From: Excoecaria cochinchinensis
Taxonomy: Eukaryota > Streptophyta > Magnoliopsida > Malpighiales > Euphorbiaceae
Reading direction: 5' to 3'
Assembly: GCA_947683425.1 (NCBI GenBank)
Contig: CANTUQ010000031.1
Location: forward strand, 3,793,001-3,857,000
DNA: 64,000 nucleotides
The notes under the pieces were generated by a model. The model was not told the origin of the DNA, did no database searches, and worked only from the letters and a program-made list of their open reading frames with translations. Positions 50,030 through 62,160 of the stretch are shown in pieces; the stretch's first letter is position 1, and each line of letters opens with the position of its first letter. The translations under genes and the position numbers were made by a program.

Positions 50030-53000
50030 ATCTCCCACTTGCACTAGGTGCAATCATACATATATCTAATACCCATTGACCTAGTATGTCCATCATGTTT
50101 GGCTTGTGGGAGATCCTTGGTAAGTGGATATGTAATGTTGTCATCTGTTGGTACTCTGCATATCTTGACATCTCTTCTCTCAATTATTTCTCGAATAAGA
50201 TGAAAATGCCTGAGTATATGTTTGGATCTTTGAAGCGATTTAGGCTCTTTTGCCTAAGCAATAGCACAATTATTATCACAAAAAAGATTCACAGGGTTTT
50301 TGATACTAGGTACTACTCCCAGTTTAGCAATGAATTTCTTGATCCATACTACTTCTTTAGCTGCATCTGATGTTGCTATATACTCAACTTCTGTTAGCGA
50401 CAGTACTTTGTTTAGAACTTTTCCAGCTTATAGTACCTCCTTTTAACACAAACACATATACTGACTGCGATCTAAAGTCGTCTTTGTCTGATTGGAAGCT
50501 TGCATCAGTGTAACCATTTACTACTAACTCATATTCTAATCCTCCATACACTAAGAATGCATCCTTAGTTCTTCTCAAGTACTTAAGGATGTTCTTAACA
50601 GCTGTCTAGTGACTTTCACCGAGATCTGACTAGCATCTGCTCGTCATACTCAAGGCATATGAAACATCTGATCGAGTACATAACATGGCATAGAAGATTG
50701 ATCCTGTAGCCGAAGCATAAGGAATCATACTCATGCGATCACGCTCATCACATATCATGGGACATTGAGTCTTGCAAAGAGAAATGCCATGAGACATTGG
50801 CAAAAATCATCATTTGGAATTTTGCATGCATGCTGAATCTATTTAGCACCTTATCTATATAAGTGCTTTGACTTAGACCAATTATCCTTTTAGATCTATC
50901 CCTATATATCTTAATTCCAAGGATATAAGTAGCTTTACCTAAATCTTTCTTTGAAAAAGATGTCATTTCCAATGAGTAATATGTCATCTACATATAATAC
51001 AAGAAACATCACAGCATTCCCACTAATCTTCTTGTATACACAAGGTTTATCTTCATTTTTTATGAATCCAAACTGTTTAACTGTTTCATCAAAATGAAGA
51101 TTCCAGCTTCGAGAAGCTTACTTCAATCCATAAATGGATCTTTGCAGTTTGCATACCTTTTTAGAATTCTCAGGATGGATAAAACCCTTAGGTTGTGTCA
51201 TGTACACATCTTCAAGTAAATTTCTATTAAGAAACGCTGTTTTAACATCCATTTTCCATATCTTGTAGTCATAATATGCAGCAATGGCAATAAAAATCCT
51301 TATTGATTTAAGCATCGCGACTAGTGAAAAGGTTTCATCATAGTCAATACCATGAGTTTACTTGAAGCCTTTTGCAACAACTCTTGATTTAAAGGTATTT
51401 ACTTTGCTATCCATGTCAGTTTTCTTTTTGAAAACCCATTTGCACCCAATGGTTTTAATTCCTTTAGGTGTATCAATCAAGTTCTAAACTTGATTATCAT
51501 ACATAGATTACATCTCAGATTTTATGGCTTCTAGCCATTTCTCAGATTCTGGACTTGACACAACATCTTGATAGGTAGTAAGCTCATCTTGATCCATGAG
51601 CATTACTTCATGACCGTCACGAGAAATCCATATCTCTCGGACTCGTGTTGTATCCTATCAGATCTACGTGGTACTTGTGTACTAGGTACAGGTTCCACAA
51701 CGGTTTGTGAAACTTGCTGAGTTTCCATCGATGGTTCTATGTTATCTTGTGGTTCGTGAATTTCTTCAAGTTGTACTTTACTCCCACTGGTTCTTTTAGA
51801 AATAAGTTCCTTTTCTAGAAAGACACCATTTTGAGCAACAAACACTTTGTTCTCAAAAGGGTTATAAAAGTAATATCCTTTAGTTTTCTTAGGATATCCC
51901 ACAAAAAGACATTTATGAGATTTTGGTGCTAATTTATCCGAGACTTGTCGTTTGACATAAGCCTCACAGTCCCAAATCTTTAGGAAAAACAAACTAGGAG
52001 TTCTCCCAGTCCATATCTTGTATGGTGTCTTTTCAACTGCTTTAGATGGAACTTGGTTCAAAGTGAATGCGACTATTTCTAATGCATAATTCCAAAAGGA
52101 TAAAGGAAGATCTATTTGACTCATCATAGATCAAACCATATCTAATAAAGCTTGATTCCTCCTTTCAGATACACCATTCTATTGTGGTGTTCCTGGTGGA
52201 GTTAATTGTGAAACAATTCCACAATCTCTTAAATGATTCAAACTCTTGGCTCAAATATTCACCACCTCGATCAGATCGAAGTGCCTTAATAGTTTTACCA
52301 AGTTGATTTTATACTTCATTTTGAAAGGTTCTAAACATTTCAAATGATTTACGTTTATGTTTCATCAAATAAAAATAGTCACATCTACTGAAATCATTAG
52401 TAAATGTAATGAAGCACTGAAATTCTCCCCTAGCATTTATGCTTAATGGGCAACATACATTAGTATGTATTAGGCCTAATAATTCAATAGCACTTTCACT
52501 ATGTCCAGTGAAAGGATCCTTTCTCATCTTGCCTAATAAACAAGATTCATAATTTTCAAATGATTCAAAATCAAATCTTTGCAAAATTCCATCTTGATGG
52601 AGTTTAGATATGCGTTTCTCATTTATAAGACCAAGGCGACAATGCCATAAGTTGTATTTAAATCATTTGGTTTGGATTTCTTTATAGTTATGTTATAAAT
52701 ATCATGATTATTGAATGTTTATAGATTTAGGACATAAAGCCCACAAAATGAATCAGCAATACCATAAAGCATGTCATCATAATAAATAGAACATTTCTCA
52801 TTCTTAATAAGAAAAGAAAAACCTTCATCATCCAAACTTGAAACTGAAATAATATTGCTACTCAAACTAGGAACATAATAGCAATTGTTCAAAACTAACA
52901 AAAGCCCATTAGGTAAAGTCAATTCATAAGTGCCTATAGCTAAAGCAACAACTTTTGCTCCATTTCCTACTCGTAGGTCCACTTCACCTTTTTTCAGTTG

Positions 53001-53894
53001 CCTACTCCTTTTGAGTCCCTACACATTTGTACAGATGTGAGATCCACATCTAGTATCTAATACCCAGGAGGTAGAAGTAGATAAATTAATTTCTATAACA
53101 TAAATACCTGAAGATGTAGTCTTACCACTCTTCTTCTTCTTCTTCTTCTTCTTCTTCTTCTTCTTCTTCTTCTTCTTCTTCTTCAATTCTTTCAAGTAGA
53201 GCTTGCAGTTCCTCTTCCAATGACCAGGTTCATTGCAATAGAAGCAAACTCCTTCTTTTGGAGCTTTAGTCTTGGGCTTAGGCTCGGGCTTAGGCTTACC
53301 AGCAACTCTTGCCTTAGTCTTACCCATAACCTTACCCTTATTTTTCATCCCTTTCCCTTTGTTAACCATTAGTATATGGCCAGGCTTCTTCTTGATGCTT
53401 TGCTCAGCTGTTTTGAGCATCACATGTAGCTCAGCTATAGATTTCTCCATATTATTCATATTGTAGTTCATGACAAACTGGTCATAACTATTGGGTAATG
53501 AATTAAGGATCAAATCTATTTTCAGTTCTAAACTGAGGGGAAATACAAGCCTCTCAAGGTGATCAATATAGCCCTTCATTTTTGGAACATGAGAGCTAAC
53601 TGAAGCACCTTCAGCCATCTTGCAAGAATGTAATACTTTGGTAGTCTTATACCTTTCTTACCTTGCCTGCTGTTGGAATGTCTACTGGAGATGAGTACTC
53701 AACTCATAAGCCTCCATATTCTCTATATGGTTTTGAAGTTTTGGAGCCATGGTAGCTGACATAAGACAAGCAAGATCTACAAAATCATCAATATGTTTCT
53801 TATGTTTCTCTTTGACCGCTCTTGTGGCATTAGCAGGTGGGTCATCAAGAATAGGCTCATCCAGCATATATAGCTTCCTGTCTTACTTGAGAAC
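50030..53894 (-). pseudogene. Copia 3 gag-pol pseudogene, truncated at both ends
   Basis: Same family as copia 2. On the minus strand: gag starts mid-domain at 53894 (VLK then a stop, later YMLDEPILDDPPANATR); zinc knuckle CFYCNEPGHWKRNC intact; a Lys-rich expansion follows; the protease site reads DTRC instead of DTGC; gag-pre-integrase 52982-52719; integrase pieces 52584-51900; reverse transcriptase pieces 51315-50748 with stops; RNase H 50578-50384. Gag is cut by the T LTR at 53895, so gag's first 35 or so residues and the 5' LTR are not here. Many stops and frameshifts. Confidence 0.88.
53130..53184. repeat. (TTC)n expansion inside copia 3 gag
   Basis: About 18 TTC units on the plus strand, which read as poly-lysine in the gag frame on the minus strand. 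Copia 2 has only four units at the same point (40698-40710). Confidence 0.95.
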
Positions 53895-55368
53895 TGTGAT
53901 GTGCGCTGAACCAAGGGATGCCTCGAATTGACCCACTTTTAGGGTATTCGAGAGAGGTTCATAGAACTTGCAAAAGATTGCAAGGGCATCTATTTTGGGC
54001 AACAAGGAGGTGTTTTAAAGTCGCCACCCAATAAAATATTAGGAAAGGTCGTCTAGCCTCACTAAGCCTAAGACAGTGCATATGTGTCTATTTTGGACAA
54101 TCAGAGATATTTTGGAATCCTCCTTCCAATAGAACATTGGAAAAATTCATCTAATCTCATGAAGCCTAAGATGATGCATATACATCTATTTTGGGCAAGG
54201 CAGAGATATTTTGGAGTCCCCACCCCAATAGAACATTGGAATGGTTCGTCTAACCTCATGGAGCCTAAGACAATGCAACATGGGCCTATTTTGGGCAGCA
54301 AGAGATATTTTGGAATTCCCCTTCCAATAGAATATTGGAAAGGTTCATCTAACCTTGTTGAGCCTAAGACCAGAGATGGTTCGGGACTTCCCATTTATTC
54401 ATACATTGATTAAATTATAATTGAGTTTTGAATTTAAATTTTCATTCCATTTTCTCATTCAGTTCAATACAATAATTAAAGCATTAGATCAATCATATAA
54501 TGGAAAGCGATAAAAAGTAAGATTAAAATAGGGTAAATAAAAAATAAATTACAACAAAACTAGGGGCGAAATACAACCCTCAATATTAAATAAATGTGAA
54601 TCATTCATAAAATGGGGTATTAATTAAAGATGAGGACATTGGTCCTCATATGCACATTTAAAGAAAAATAATATTAAAATATCTATTTTATTTGGAAGAA
54701 AAATCAAGACATTGGTCCTATTTTATTTAGGAAAATCCCATTTATTTGTAGAAATCTTTAGCCATTTTGATATTAGCGGGCTCAAAATAATATTTATAAT
54801 AAATTGGAAATAAAAATAAACTAAAAGGAAATAGGGTAAAGAAAATAAACCAAATTGGCATCTCCGGATCATCCTAGTGGGCTCCCTTTCTCAGTGCCCC
54901 ATATTCAGTAGAAATAAATAAACTCACAAGGAAATAAAAAACACGTAAGTACAATAATTAAACGACAATAAGCATGAAGAAAAAATAAACTATAAAAACG
55001 AAATTACCTTAAAAATAAAAGGAAACGAGAATAAGGCCCATAAAAAGAAAGAATAGAGAAAAAAGGGCAAGGAAAGGCCCAAGGACGGCCAACATCGCAC
55101 GAGCAACGGCCGACCGACGGGCGAAAGATGAGTTCCGCGACCACCGTTTGCTTGACCCACAGGTATCCCGTCGGTCAACCTTAAAGCCAAATTTTCAACT
55201 CAAAAAAATTCTTTTTAGCACACAGCAACCTCCCGCCGCCAGAAATCCTTGATCCTTGTGAATTCAAAGGGTGAAAATCTACAACTCTCGTCCTTTTCCT
55301 CAAATACAGGAACCGATATCTTCATCAGGTAACTCTGATCTGGACTACCTCAGGACCCGGTGTCTACA
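53895..55368 (-). repeat. 3' LTR of T element C
   Basis: 1474 bp from TGTAGACACCGGGTCC (55368) to GCGCACATCACA (53895) on the minus strand. It is much shorter than the T LTRs at 5193-7565 (2373 bp) and 1123-8471 (about 2.9 kb net). An inverted repeat GACCGACGGG and CCCGTCGGTC lies at 55112-55121 and 55167-55176. Confidence 0.85.
53991..54385. repeat. Four tandem units of about 98 bp in the R/U5 side of the T LTR
   Basis: Units start with TATTTTGG at 53991, 54089, 54187 and 54287. Each carries 'ccaatagaa(c/t)attgg' or a close variant and a degenerate GGAGTCGCCAC word, which is the complement of the family's primer-binding site. Confidence 0.92.
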
Positions 55369-55384
55369 GTTGCCCCCAATTTTG
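55369..55384 (-). promoter_or_regulatory. Polypurine tract of T element C
   Basis: Minus strand CCAAAATTGGGGGCAAC directly upstream of TGTAGACACC. Confidence 0.8.
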
Positions 55385-55500
55385 GGGAAATTAGTACACT
55401 AGTGTCTAGATGAGCCAAAATTCAAAGAAAAGGAAAGAAATGCGTACCTGAGGCAGTCCTTACCTTTTTGCTGTGTTCAAGACTTATGGCTTATCACCAC

Positions 55501-56045
55501 TGAGCTATAGCGTACTCTACTACGACTTGTTCGCAATCATTCTATTGACCACCATTTAGTCTGCATGTCATGCTTTTGCTAACCCCCATTCGGTCTGTAA
55601 GATACCTGATCACTGTCATTGAGCTGTAGTGTTATTCAACTGTGGCTCATTTGCAATCATTTTGCTGACAACCATTCGGTCTGGCGCGACATGCTCTTGC
55701 TAACCCCCATTCGGTCTGCAAGACCTGATCACTGCTGTTGAGCTGTAGTGTTATTCAACTACGACTCAATTGCAATCATTTTGTTGACCACCATTCGGTC
55801 TGGCATGGCATGCTCTTGCTAACCCCCATTTGGTCTTCAAGGCACCTGATCACTGCCTTTGAGCTGTAGTGTTATTCAACTATGACTCAATTATGATTAT
55901 TCTACTGACCCCTATTCGGTCCGCACTGCATCTGATTAGCTGACCACCATCCGATTGACATGGTATCTTATTGGCTGATCACCATTCGGTCGGCATGGCA
56001 TTTGATTGGCTGACCACTATCCAGTCAGCATGATTCCTGATTTAC
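55501..56045. repeat. 3'-spacer tandem repeats: 119-bp units, then 35-bp units
   Basis: TGAGCT(G/A)TAG starts recur at 55501, 55620, 55739 and 55860 (period 119-121). A finer 35-bp period follows, with starts at 55912, 55947, 55982 and 56017 sharing 'cc(a/t)ttcggtc' and 'ttggctgacca'. Repeats between pol and the 3' LTR are a known trait of Tat/Ogre elements. Confidence 0.92.
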
Positions 56046-56459
56046 TACTGAGTCTTGAGTGAATTCTGTTATAACTCAACCGGCGAAAAGTTATTTTCTA
56101 ATGATGTAGTCATTTTACACGTCATGAGTTGTTGGCACGTTCTACCTGCAATTTCAAAAGACTTCATTATCTTATTGTATTGACTTGATCTTTTAAAGGT
56201 GTGGAGTTCATGTCTTTATCTTTATTTATTGTTATTTGTTTTGTTCATCTTTTTTGTTCTTTATTTTGCTCATTTTTTTGCTGCTATGTTATTTCAATAT
56301 ATCGGCCCTTTTTGGAACCAAACATAAAATATTAACAAATTTTCAAAAGGTTAAAATAAATTTACAATTTAACAAAATCAAAATTCCACTAACAAAAGTG
56401 TAAATTTTATACATCAATAGACAAAAAATATAAAACTCCATGAATATGAGCTATAGGGG
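56046..56459. other. Spacer of T element C
   Basis: AT-rich, no open frame, no repeat seen. Confidence 0.5.
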
Positions 56460-56690
56460 TGTATAATCTGTAGGTTCCTCTGGGTCCTCCTCATCATCTG
56501 ATACCGGAATAGGCTGAGTGTCGGAGGAGGATGGTCCTGCAGCGTAGGTGGACGGTCTCGTTGATCACATCGCCTAGTCCTCTAATGGCTTGTCTGCTCT
56601 AAGCTCCGCACATCTCTCTGATATTTGCGAGCCTGGTCTCTGTCTGCTCCCTTAGGTCCCTGTTGGAGCCCAATATAGTCGGCATGGTAC
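56460..56690 (-). pseudogene. Degraded coding tail in T element C
   Basis: One minus-strand frame ends PVSDDEEDPEEPTDYTPL and a stop. Another frame upstream reads REQTETRLANIREMCGA. The frames do not connect, so it is broken. The acidic proline-rich end looks like a real protein terminus, but I cannot name the protein. The 74- and 88-codon open frames here extend into the T LTR and are chimeric. Confidence 0.4.
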
Positions 56691-57960
56691 TGTGACGCGC
56701 GCCGGGCCCGGCCGCTTCTCGGGTGCCCGCTTTTAGGGCCTGAGAGGGTCTGCATCTTTTGATCTTGGGTGCCATGAGACATCTTGGACACCTCCTTCCC
56801 AATAGAACATTGAAAAGGATCATCTAGTCTCATGACACCTTTAGGCACATTTGAGGTATTTTGGAGTCGCCACCTAATTTACGAGAAATTGGGAAAGGGG
56901 TCATCTAACCTCTATTGGTCTAAACCAGAGATGGTATTCAAAACTTCACTCTTGTTAATGCCTTGGTTAATTATAAATGGGTTTTTAATTTTAAAACTCT
57001 AGCTCTTTTCTCACACGGGCATGCATTAGAAAAAATAAAGCGCAAATCAAGTACGAAATAAAACAGTAAAGAAAACGGTAAAATAATAAAGCAAACTAAA
57101 GAAGTGGGACAAAATACAATCCCCCAAAACAAAAAAAAGGTACTTAAGATTTGGGACAAAAAATACAATTCCCCAAATAAAATCAAGCAAAATATAAATA
57201 AATAATAAACTCAAATAAATAAATGAACATTCATAAATCGGGATATTATTTAAGGTAGGAGCATTGGTTCCTTTATGCTTACTTTAGAAAATCGAAAAGT
57301 TATTTTTGGCATACTCTGTAAAATCGGGATGAGTGATCCCATTTTGAGGAAATTAACTCTTCTTTTTCAAAAGTGAATTTTTGGTTTGAAATTAGGACAT
57401 TGGTCCCATTTTATTAAGAAAAATCCCAATTTATTAATAAAATACTTTTGTGATTTTTTAATTAATGTGCATAAAAAAATAAAATAAGCAAACTTATTAC
57501 AAATTACATGATAATAATAAAATAAACTAAAAATAATGGAAAACAATAAAAATGGCAAATGAACTCAAAATGGTGTCTTCAAATCTCCATGGGCTTCCAC
57601 TTGCCATTGAAAAAGCTCACACATAAAAATAAGTATTCAAATAAAAAACACAAATAAAAGTGATGTTAGTAACAAAAAATAAATTTAAACATGCAACATA
57701 TAAAAAATGGAAAAATAAATAATATGACATAATATAATATGTAACTTAACACATTAACAATACAACATGCATAAAAAGCATAAATAATAAAAATAAAATT
57801 CAACATACATGAAAATATAAATAATAATAACAATAAAATTCAGCATGCATGAAAGCATAAATAATAATAACAATACTAGTAACAAATTATAACAATAAAC
57901 AAGAATAATAAGAATAATAATAATGATAGTGATAATATTAATACTAATGATGATAAATCA

Positions 57961-57961
57961 C

Positions 57962-58029
<68 letters not shown>
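57961..58029. repeat. (AAT)n microsatellite
   Basis: About 23 units in the T LTR. The poly-tyrosine frame on the minus strand is an artefact. Confidence 0.95.
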
Positions 58030-58031
<2 letters not shown>

Positions 58032-58223
58032 CACACTAACAACAAATAATATGAACAATCAAGCAAAGCAAAAATAAAATGAAATAAAATAAACAAATCA
58101 TTGCTAAAGCATGTCAAATAATAATTCTACCAACAAATAACAACAACAAACAAAACATGTTAAATCATGTTAAATGATAATACTAATAATAATAATAATG
58201 ATGATATATGAACAAAAATGATG

Positions 58224-58277
<54 letters not shown>
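58224..58277. repeat. (TAA)n microsatellite
   Basis: About 17 units, a second array in the same AT-rich LTR stretch. Confidence 0.93.
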
Positions 58278-58281
<4 letters not shown>

Positions 58282-58605
58282 TAATAGCAACAAAAGATGA
58301 ATAATCAAATAATCATGCAAGAATAAAATAAAATATTCTAAAAAATTAAATCACATAAACAATAAAAAAACAACAAAAGATTTAAAAATCTACATGATGT
58401 TTAATTACTTATAAACTAAAATTAAATTAAAAGTTAAATTAAAAATTGAGCCAAGAATGCTTACCCTCAAAATTGGATGTGATGAATGAAGTTAGATGAT
58501 AAATTTACTTGTCTTGATTTACAAAAATAAAATATATAGCAAAATTTTATCCCAAGAACAAATAATTAATTAATTTATCTTAAGGAAAAAAATGTAAAAA
58601 AGAAG

Positions 58606-59071
58606 TGATAAAGCACAGAATGTCTTTATCTCGAAAAGAGGGAGAGCCGATCGGATGAAAGAACCCTGCAAGAGAAAGTGCCCGGTTGGACCAGGCGTAA
58701 GCACTTTGAAACTTAAGTTAGTAGCTTTAGAGAGAGAATGCTTTTAGAGATAGAATTTCAGAGATTCAATACCTGGTGCCACTATTGGTTGGGGCTATTT
58801 ATATGAGACAGTTGAGGTGCGCTTGAGTGCCTAGGATGTGATAACTGGCAGACAGAGTAGGTGTGCAACGAAATGACAAGGAGCAGGTGATGGGCATGGG
58901 CACTGCCTTGTGTCAGATGGCTGATGGGACTGGTGGTCACATCAGCCGATCGGGCGTGCGCGCTGCCTTGGAGCTCACGCCTGCTACTCTTAGCTGTTGG
59001 GCCTTGGGCCTTGCCAGTGGATTGGGCCGACTGAATGGGACTCTTTGCAAATGATATTTGCATGGTTATCA
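58606..59071 (-). repeat. 3' LTR of element B
   Basis: Termini TGATAA at 58606 and TTATCA at 59071 form an inverted repeat. It carries a minus-strand TATA box at 58803-58796, about 270 bp from the LTR start. The boundary is supported by the adjoining polypurine tract. The 5' copy is not in the window, so the ends cannot be confirmed by alignment. Confidence 0.65.
58796..58803 (-). promoter_or_regulatory. TATA box of element B LTR
   Basis: Minus-strand TATAAATA followed by GCC, in a U3-like position. Confidence 0.55.
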
Positions 59072-59084
59072 CTTGTCCCCCCTT
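59072..59084 (-). promoter_or_regulatory. Polypurine tract of element B
   Basis: Minus strand AAGGGGGGACAAG directly before TGATAACC. Confidence 0.7.
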
Positions 59085-59349
59085 GAACTGGTCCGATTGG
59101 GCATATATTTGCCTTGAGTGCATCCGTTCGGATAGTGCCCGCTCTGCTCGGGAGACATACGTTGGCGGGATTTTTGAATTTTGCACGGCGCTTTTTCTGA
59201 AGAGGCGCGCCTATTTGTACAACTGTCCTCATTTAATGCTGCGCGTGCTCCGAGGGTGGCATTTTGTTCTTCGTACAGCAATAATACCTTGAGGACACGT
59301 GGCATATTTCCTATGGTAGAACGATTGGCGTGCCCCCGAGGTTTTAGCC

Positions 59350-59358
59350 TATAAATAG
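59350..59358 (+). promoter_or_regulatory. TATA box of the antisense accessory gene
   Basis: TATAAATAG 259 bp upstream of the ATG at 59609, on the strand opposite to pol. A CT-rich leader follows, and a plausible leader intron runs from GTAAGT at 59494 to CTTTAG at 59566. Confidence 0.6.
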
Positions 59359-59608
59359 GTGGCTTCTGTGCAATTTTTTCCTCATTTTTGCAATCCCTAG
59401 TGAAGCTCTGCCAAAATTCCCTCTTGTATTTTCCATACTTCAGCAATTCTCACTTGCTTCCTTTCGAAATTCTTCAAAGTTCCAACTTATCAAGTAAGTA
59501 CCTCTTTCAACCTTCTCTCCGATTTCTCCTTGCTTTTCATTTTTATTCTGCATTCATTCCCTTTAGAAGTTAGGGGTTTGCATTTCTTCCTTCTTTTTTC
59601 TATCGAAA

Positions 59609-62160
59609 ATGGCTTCCAGTAGCGGCCAGTCGATAGATAGAAGCTTCATAGAGGAATATGGGGGTAAGCCACCAGTTAAGCGCTGTTCTCGACTGAGCCC
59701 TAGAGAGGTGGCTGAGATTTCTGCCAAATACGGCCTTCCAGACAACATCTTCGTGATGCCTTGCCCCGATTCTATGGCAGTGATAGAGGGGCCCTTTGGG
59801 AAGGATCAAAACGAGTGGTTCATCTGTCACTTGTGGAGTTTGGATACAGGGATGTGTTTCCCTTTTAGCGCATTTGAGATTGCTATACTGAAGGGTTGCG
59901 GTATCGCCCCCAACCAATTGCATCCAAAGGGGTGGAGATCGGTGGCATGCTTTAAGATCTTATGCCAAAAGGAGGGAGTAGCCCCGACCTTGGATCTCTT
60001 CACCCACTTCTTCTACATCTCATGTCGAAGTGATGGAACTGAATACTTCTTCACCAGCCAACCGAGGAAGAAGCTGATCAATGTCCTGACCTCCATGAAG
60101 GTTTAAGGAGAGATACTTCTTGGTGGGAATGGCTGACGGCTTTGGTGTGAGCCTTGCCCGATCAGCAGAGGCCAATATCCTGAAGGACCAAGCTGCCAGG
60201 CAGTTGATGTATGAGGCTAACATCCAGAAGTTAATGGACGCGGTGGCTAGGAAAGAAGGGCCTTATGCGTCCAAGCTCCTCTTGGGGACATCGTATGGAC
60301 CCTCTAGCTCCGAGGTTGCTAAAAACGTTGAACGTGAGCATTAGGATCGAGGCAGAAGGAATAACATAAATTGTTAATCGTGCATTGTCTTTGCAATGAG
60401 TATCTCTTTTATGAGAAAAACTTATCTTATTTGTGTTTGTAATGCAACTGCAATGGCTGGTGGAGAGGATATGACTGTGCTGTTAGGTGCTCGAGACAAG
60501 GCCAAGAGGGAAACTGAGCAAACAAACCCGGGAGGAGAGGAAAAGGCGAAAGATCTTGCCCGCTTCAGAAGTGCAGGCATTGCGGAATACGATGGGTGCA
60601 CCTTCCACTGCTGCCCCGATCGCCGCTATCCTTGTCTCCTTTACTAACCTAGCTACTGCTACTATTGCCCCGGCTACCGCTGTCCCTGTCTCATCCTCAC
60701 GCCCGACTCCGAACATCTCAAAAGACCAGCAATCTGATAGGCGGCAGTTAGTACTGCGGGATGAGTCTGATGAGGAGGAAGTGCTAGGAGCCGTTTGTCC
60801 TCCCAATATTCAGTCCCTGAGGGAGATGGTGCAGGGAAAAGCCGCCCGTCTGGATGAGGCTACCCAAAAGTAGACCGAAGAATCCGCTCAAAAGAAGGCC
60901 GCTGATTTGGTGGCTGAGGTAGACGCTCATGTTGCGGCTAGAGGCAAAGCAGTTATGCAGGGCAAATTGACCCGGCGGCTAACAGGCGTCCCATGCATTT
61001 GAAGGATTTTTTGAAGGAGAACTTTGGCAGTGACTGGGCAGTTAACAAGGTGGCCGGTTATCTTTGCCGGGGTATTCTTCAAGGTAGTGACTACAAGGAC
61101 ATGCCCAACCCTAGTTTGCTCGCCCGGGAGTGCAGCATGTTCAACAATCAAGTCATGGAGGTGAGAATCTTCTTTCTTATTTTTTGCTGTTTGTGAAGTA
61201 ATGATGTCTTCCCCACTGATGTAGTGTTTGTTGTCCTGTCTTTGTTGGCCAGGAGGGGTCTACGTATGCATGGCATGTCCAACCTGCTGAAGGGAAAAGC
61301 AGAGGACGTTGCTAAGGTGAGGGCGGAGGCAGAAGCCCACTATAATGCTGTCCAAAAAGAGGCCTCCGCTCTTCGCGCAGAGGTGGTGGGTTTGAGAAAG
61401 GAGTCTTCTGCCTTCCAGTCGGAGGTGTTGGCTTTAAAGAAGGAGGCTGCCCAGCGTGCTCAGGAGCTAAAAACTCGGCAAAGTGAGGTCGATCGACTGA
61501 AGGGAGACGTTGCCCTTCTGGCTGCCGATAGTGCTCAATGTAAAATGTTCAAAGAAGAGGCAAACAGATGGAACGCTGAGTGCCGACTTTTGAGCATTGA
61601 AGTTGCTAAAGCCAAAGAGGAGAAGGGCAAGCTTTAGCAGAATGCGACCAGTTGCACGCCGAGTGGGACTCGCTGAAGGTAGCTTTGGAGGACAAGGAAA
61701 CCTCCTGGAGGAAAAAGCTTAAAGAGGAGCTTGCCTCTCAAAAGGAGCAGCTTCTTGATCAACTGGGAGAGGCTCAGGGGAAGTTGCTTTCTCGTCTAAT
61801 CTATGAGGTTGGGAGGTGCTTTCCTGCGGCTGATCTCAACTGGATGGAGTACCCCGCAGCTTTACCCAACCCTCCATCCAGTGATGATGAGGAGGAGGCT
61901 TCGGGAGAGGAGGTGCTTGAGAGAGCATCCGAAGGAGACCCCTCATTGTCCGAAGTTCATCCAGACGTACCCCCCGAAGCCAAAGTTGGGACGCCTATGC
62001 CGGCAGAGCCTGTCTCTGAAGTGGTAGCTGAACCTTTTTAGCCCACCGCCGATCCTTCTCAGACTACCGCTGACCCCTCTCAAACTGCCGATGAGCCATC
62101 CATAGAGCCTGCTGCTGATCCAACCTTAACTGTAGCTAATATAGAGATTGTAAATACAGA
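59609..62160 (+). pseudogene. Antisense accessory gene: putative gypsy-type transposon domain plus coiled coil
   Basis: Function unknown. The start ATG 59609 (MASSSGQSID) follows the leader intron. Residues about 70-150 (FPFSAFEIAILKGCGIAPNQ, then VAPTLDLFTHFFYIS) fit the plant 'putative gypsy type transposon' family (Pfam Transposase_28, from memory). After 61253 comes a long heptad-rich coiled coil (RAEAEAHYNAVQKEASALRA). The C-terminus is acidic and Pro-rich (NPPSSDDEEEASGEEV). A GT-AG intron is plausible at 61161-61252. Lesions: frameshift near 60102; unclear exon joins at 60345-60490; TAG at 60871-60873; frame change near 60990; frameshift near 61636; TAG at 62039-62041. It lies between pol and the 3' LTR, opposite to pol, so it belongs to element B. 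A host gene is unlikely because the element's own polypurine tract and LTR follow it. Confidence 0.72.
61161..61252 (+). other. Probable intron of the accessory gene
   Basis: 92 bp, GTGAGA to GGCCAG, T-rich. Coding-like sequence flanks it (MFNNQVME before; RMHGMSNLLKGKAEDVAK after). Confidence 0.55.

Larger units (their letters stand above)
53895..56690 (-). mobile_element. T-family element, 3' end only (element C)
   Basis: On the minus strand: degraded coding tail (56690-56460), spacer with tandem repeats (56035-55501), polypurine tract (55384-55369), then 3' LTR 55368-53895. It inserted into gag of copia 3 (left flank AGAAC, 53890-53894). Its upstream part is interrupted at 56691 by another T LTR. 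No primer-binding site lies next to 56691, so that LTR is not its own 5' LTR. Confidence 0.75.
56691..58605 (-). mobile_element. T-family LTR, R/U5-side portion
   Basis: Begins, in reverse, TGTGACGCGCGCCGGGCC at 56691 and matches 8471-8220 (words GGAGTCGCCACC, 'ccttcccaatagaacattg'). Left flank GGTAC. It is interrupted at 58606 by the Tat-type element, so its U3 lies beyond the window. No gene; 57480-58440 is AAT-rich low complexity. Confidence 0.75.

Noticed and set aside
54084..54413. 109-codon open frame with a repeated RYFGIP motif
   Set aside because: It is a translation of the 98-bp tandem units in the T LTR; the repeat explains it.
56691..58605. Reading this T LTR as the 5' LTR of element C
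   Set aside because: No primer-binding site adjoins 56691; coding-like sequence runs directly into the LTR end, so it is a separate insertion.
59035..59292. Open frames on both strands across 58782-59446
   Set aside because: They cross the element B LTR boundary and polypurine tract, and no domain is present.
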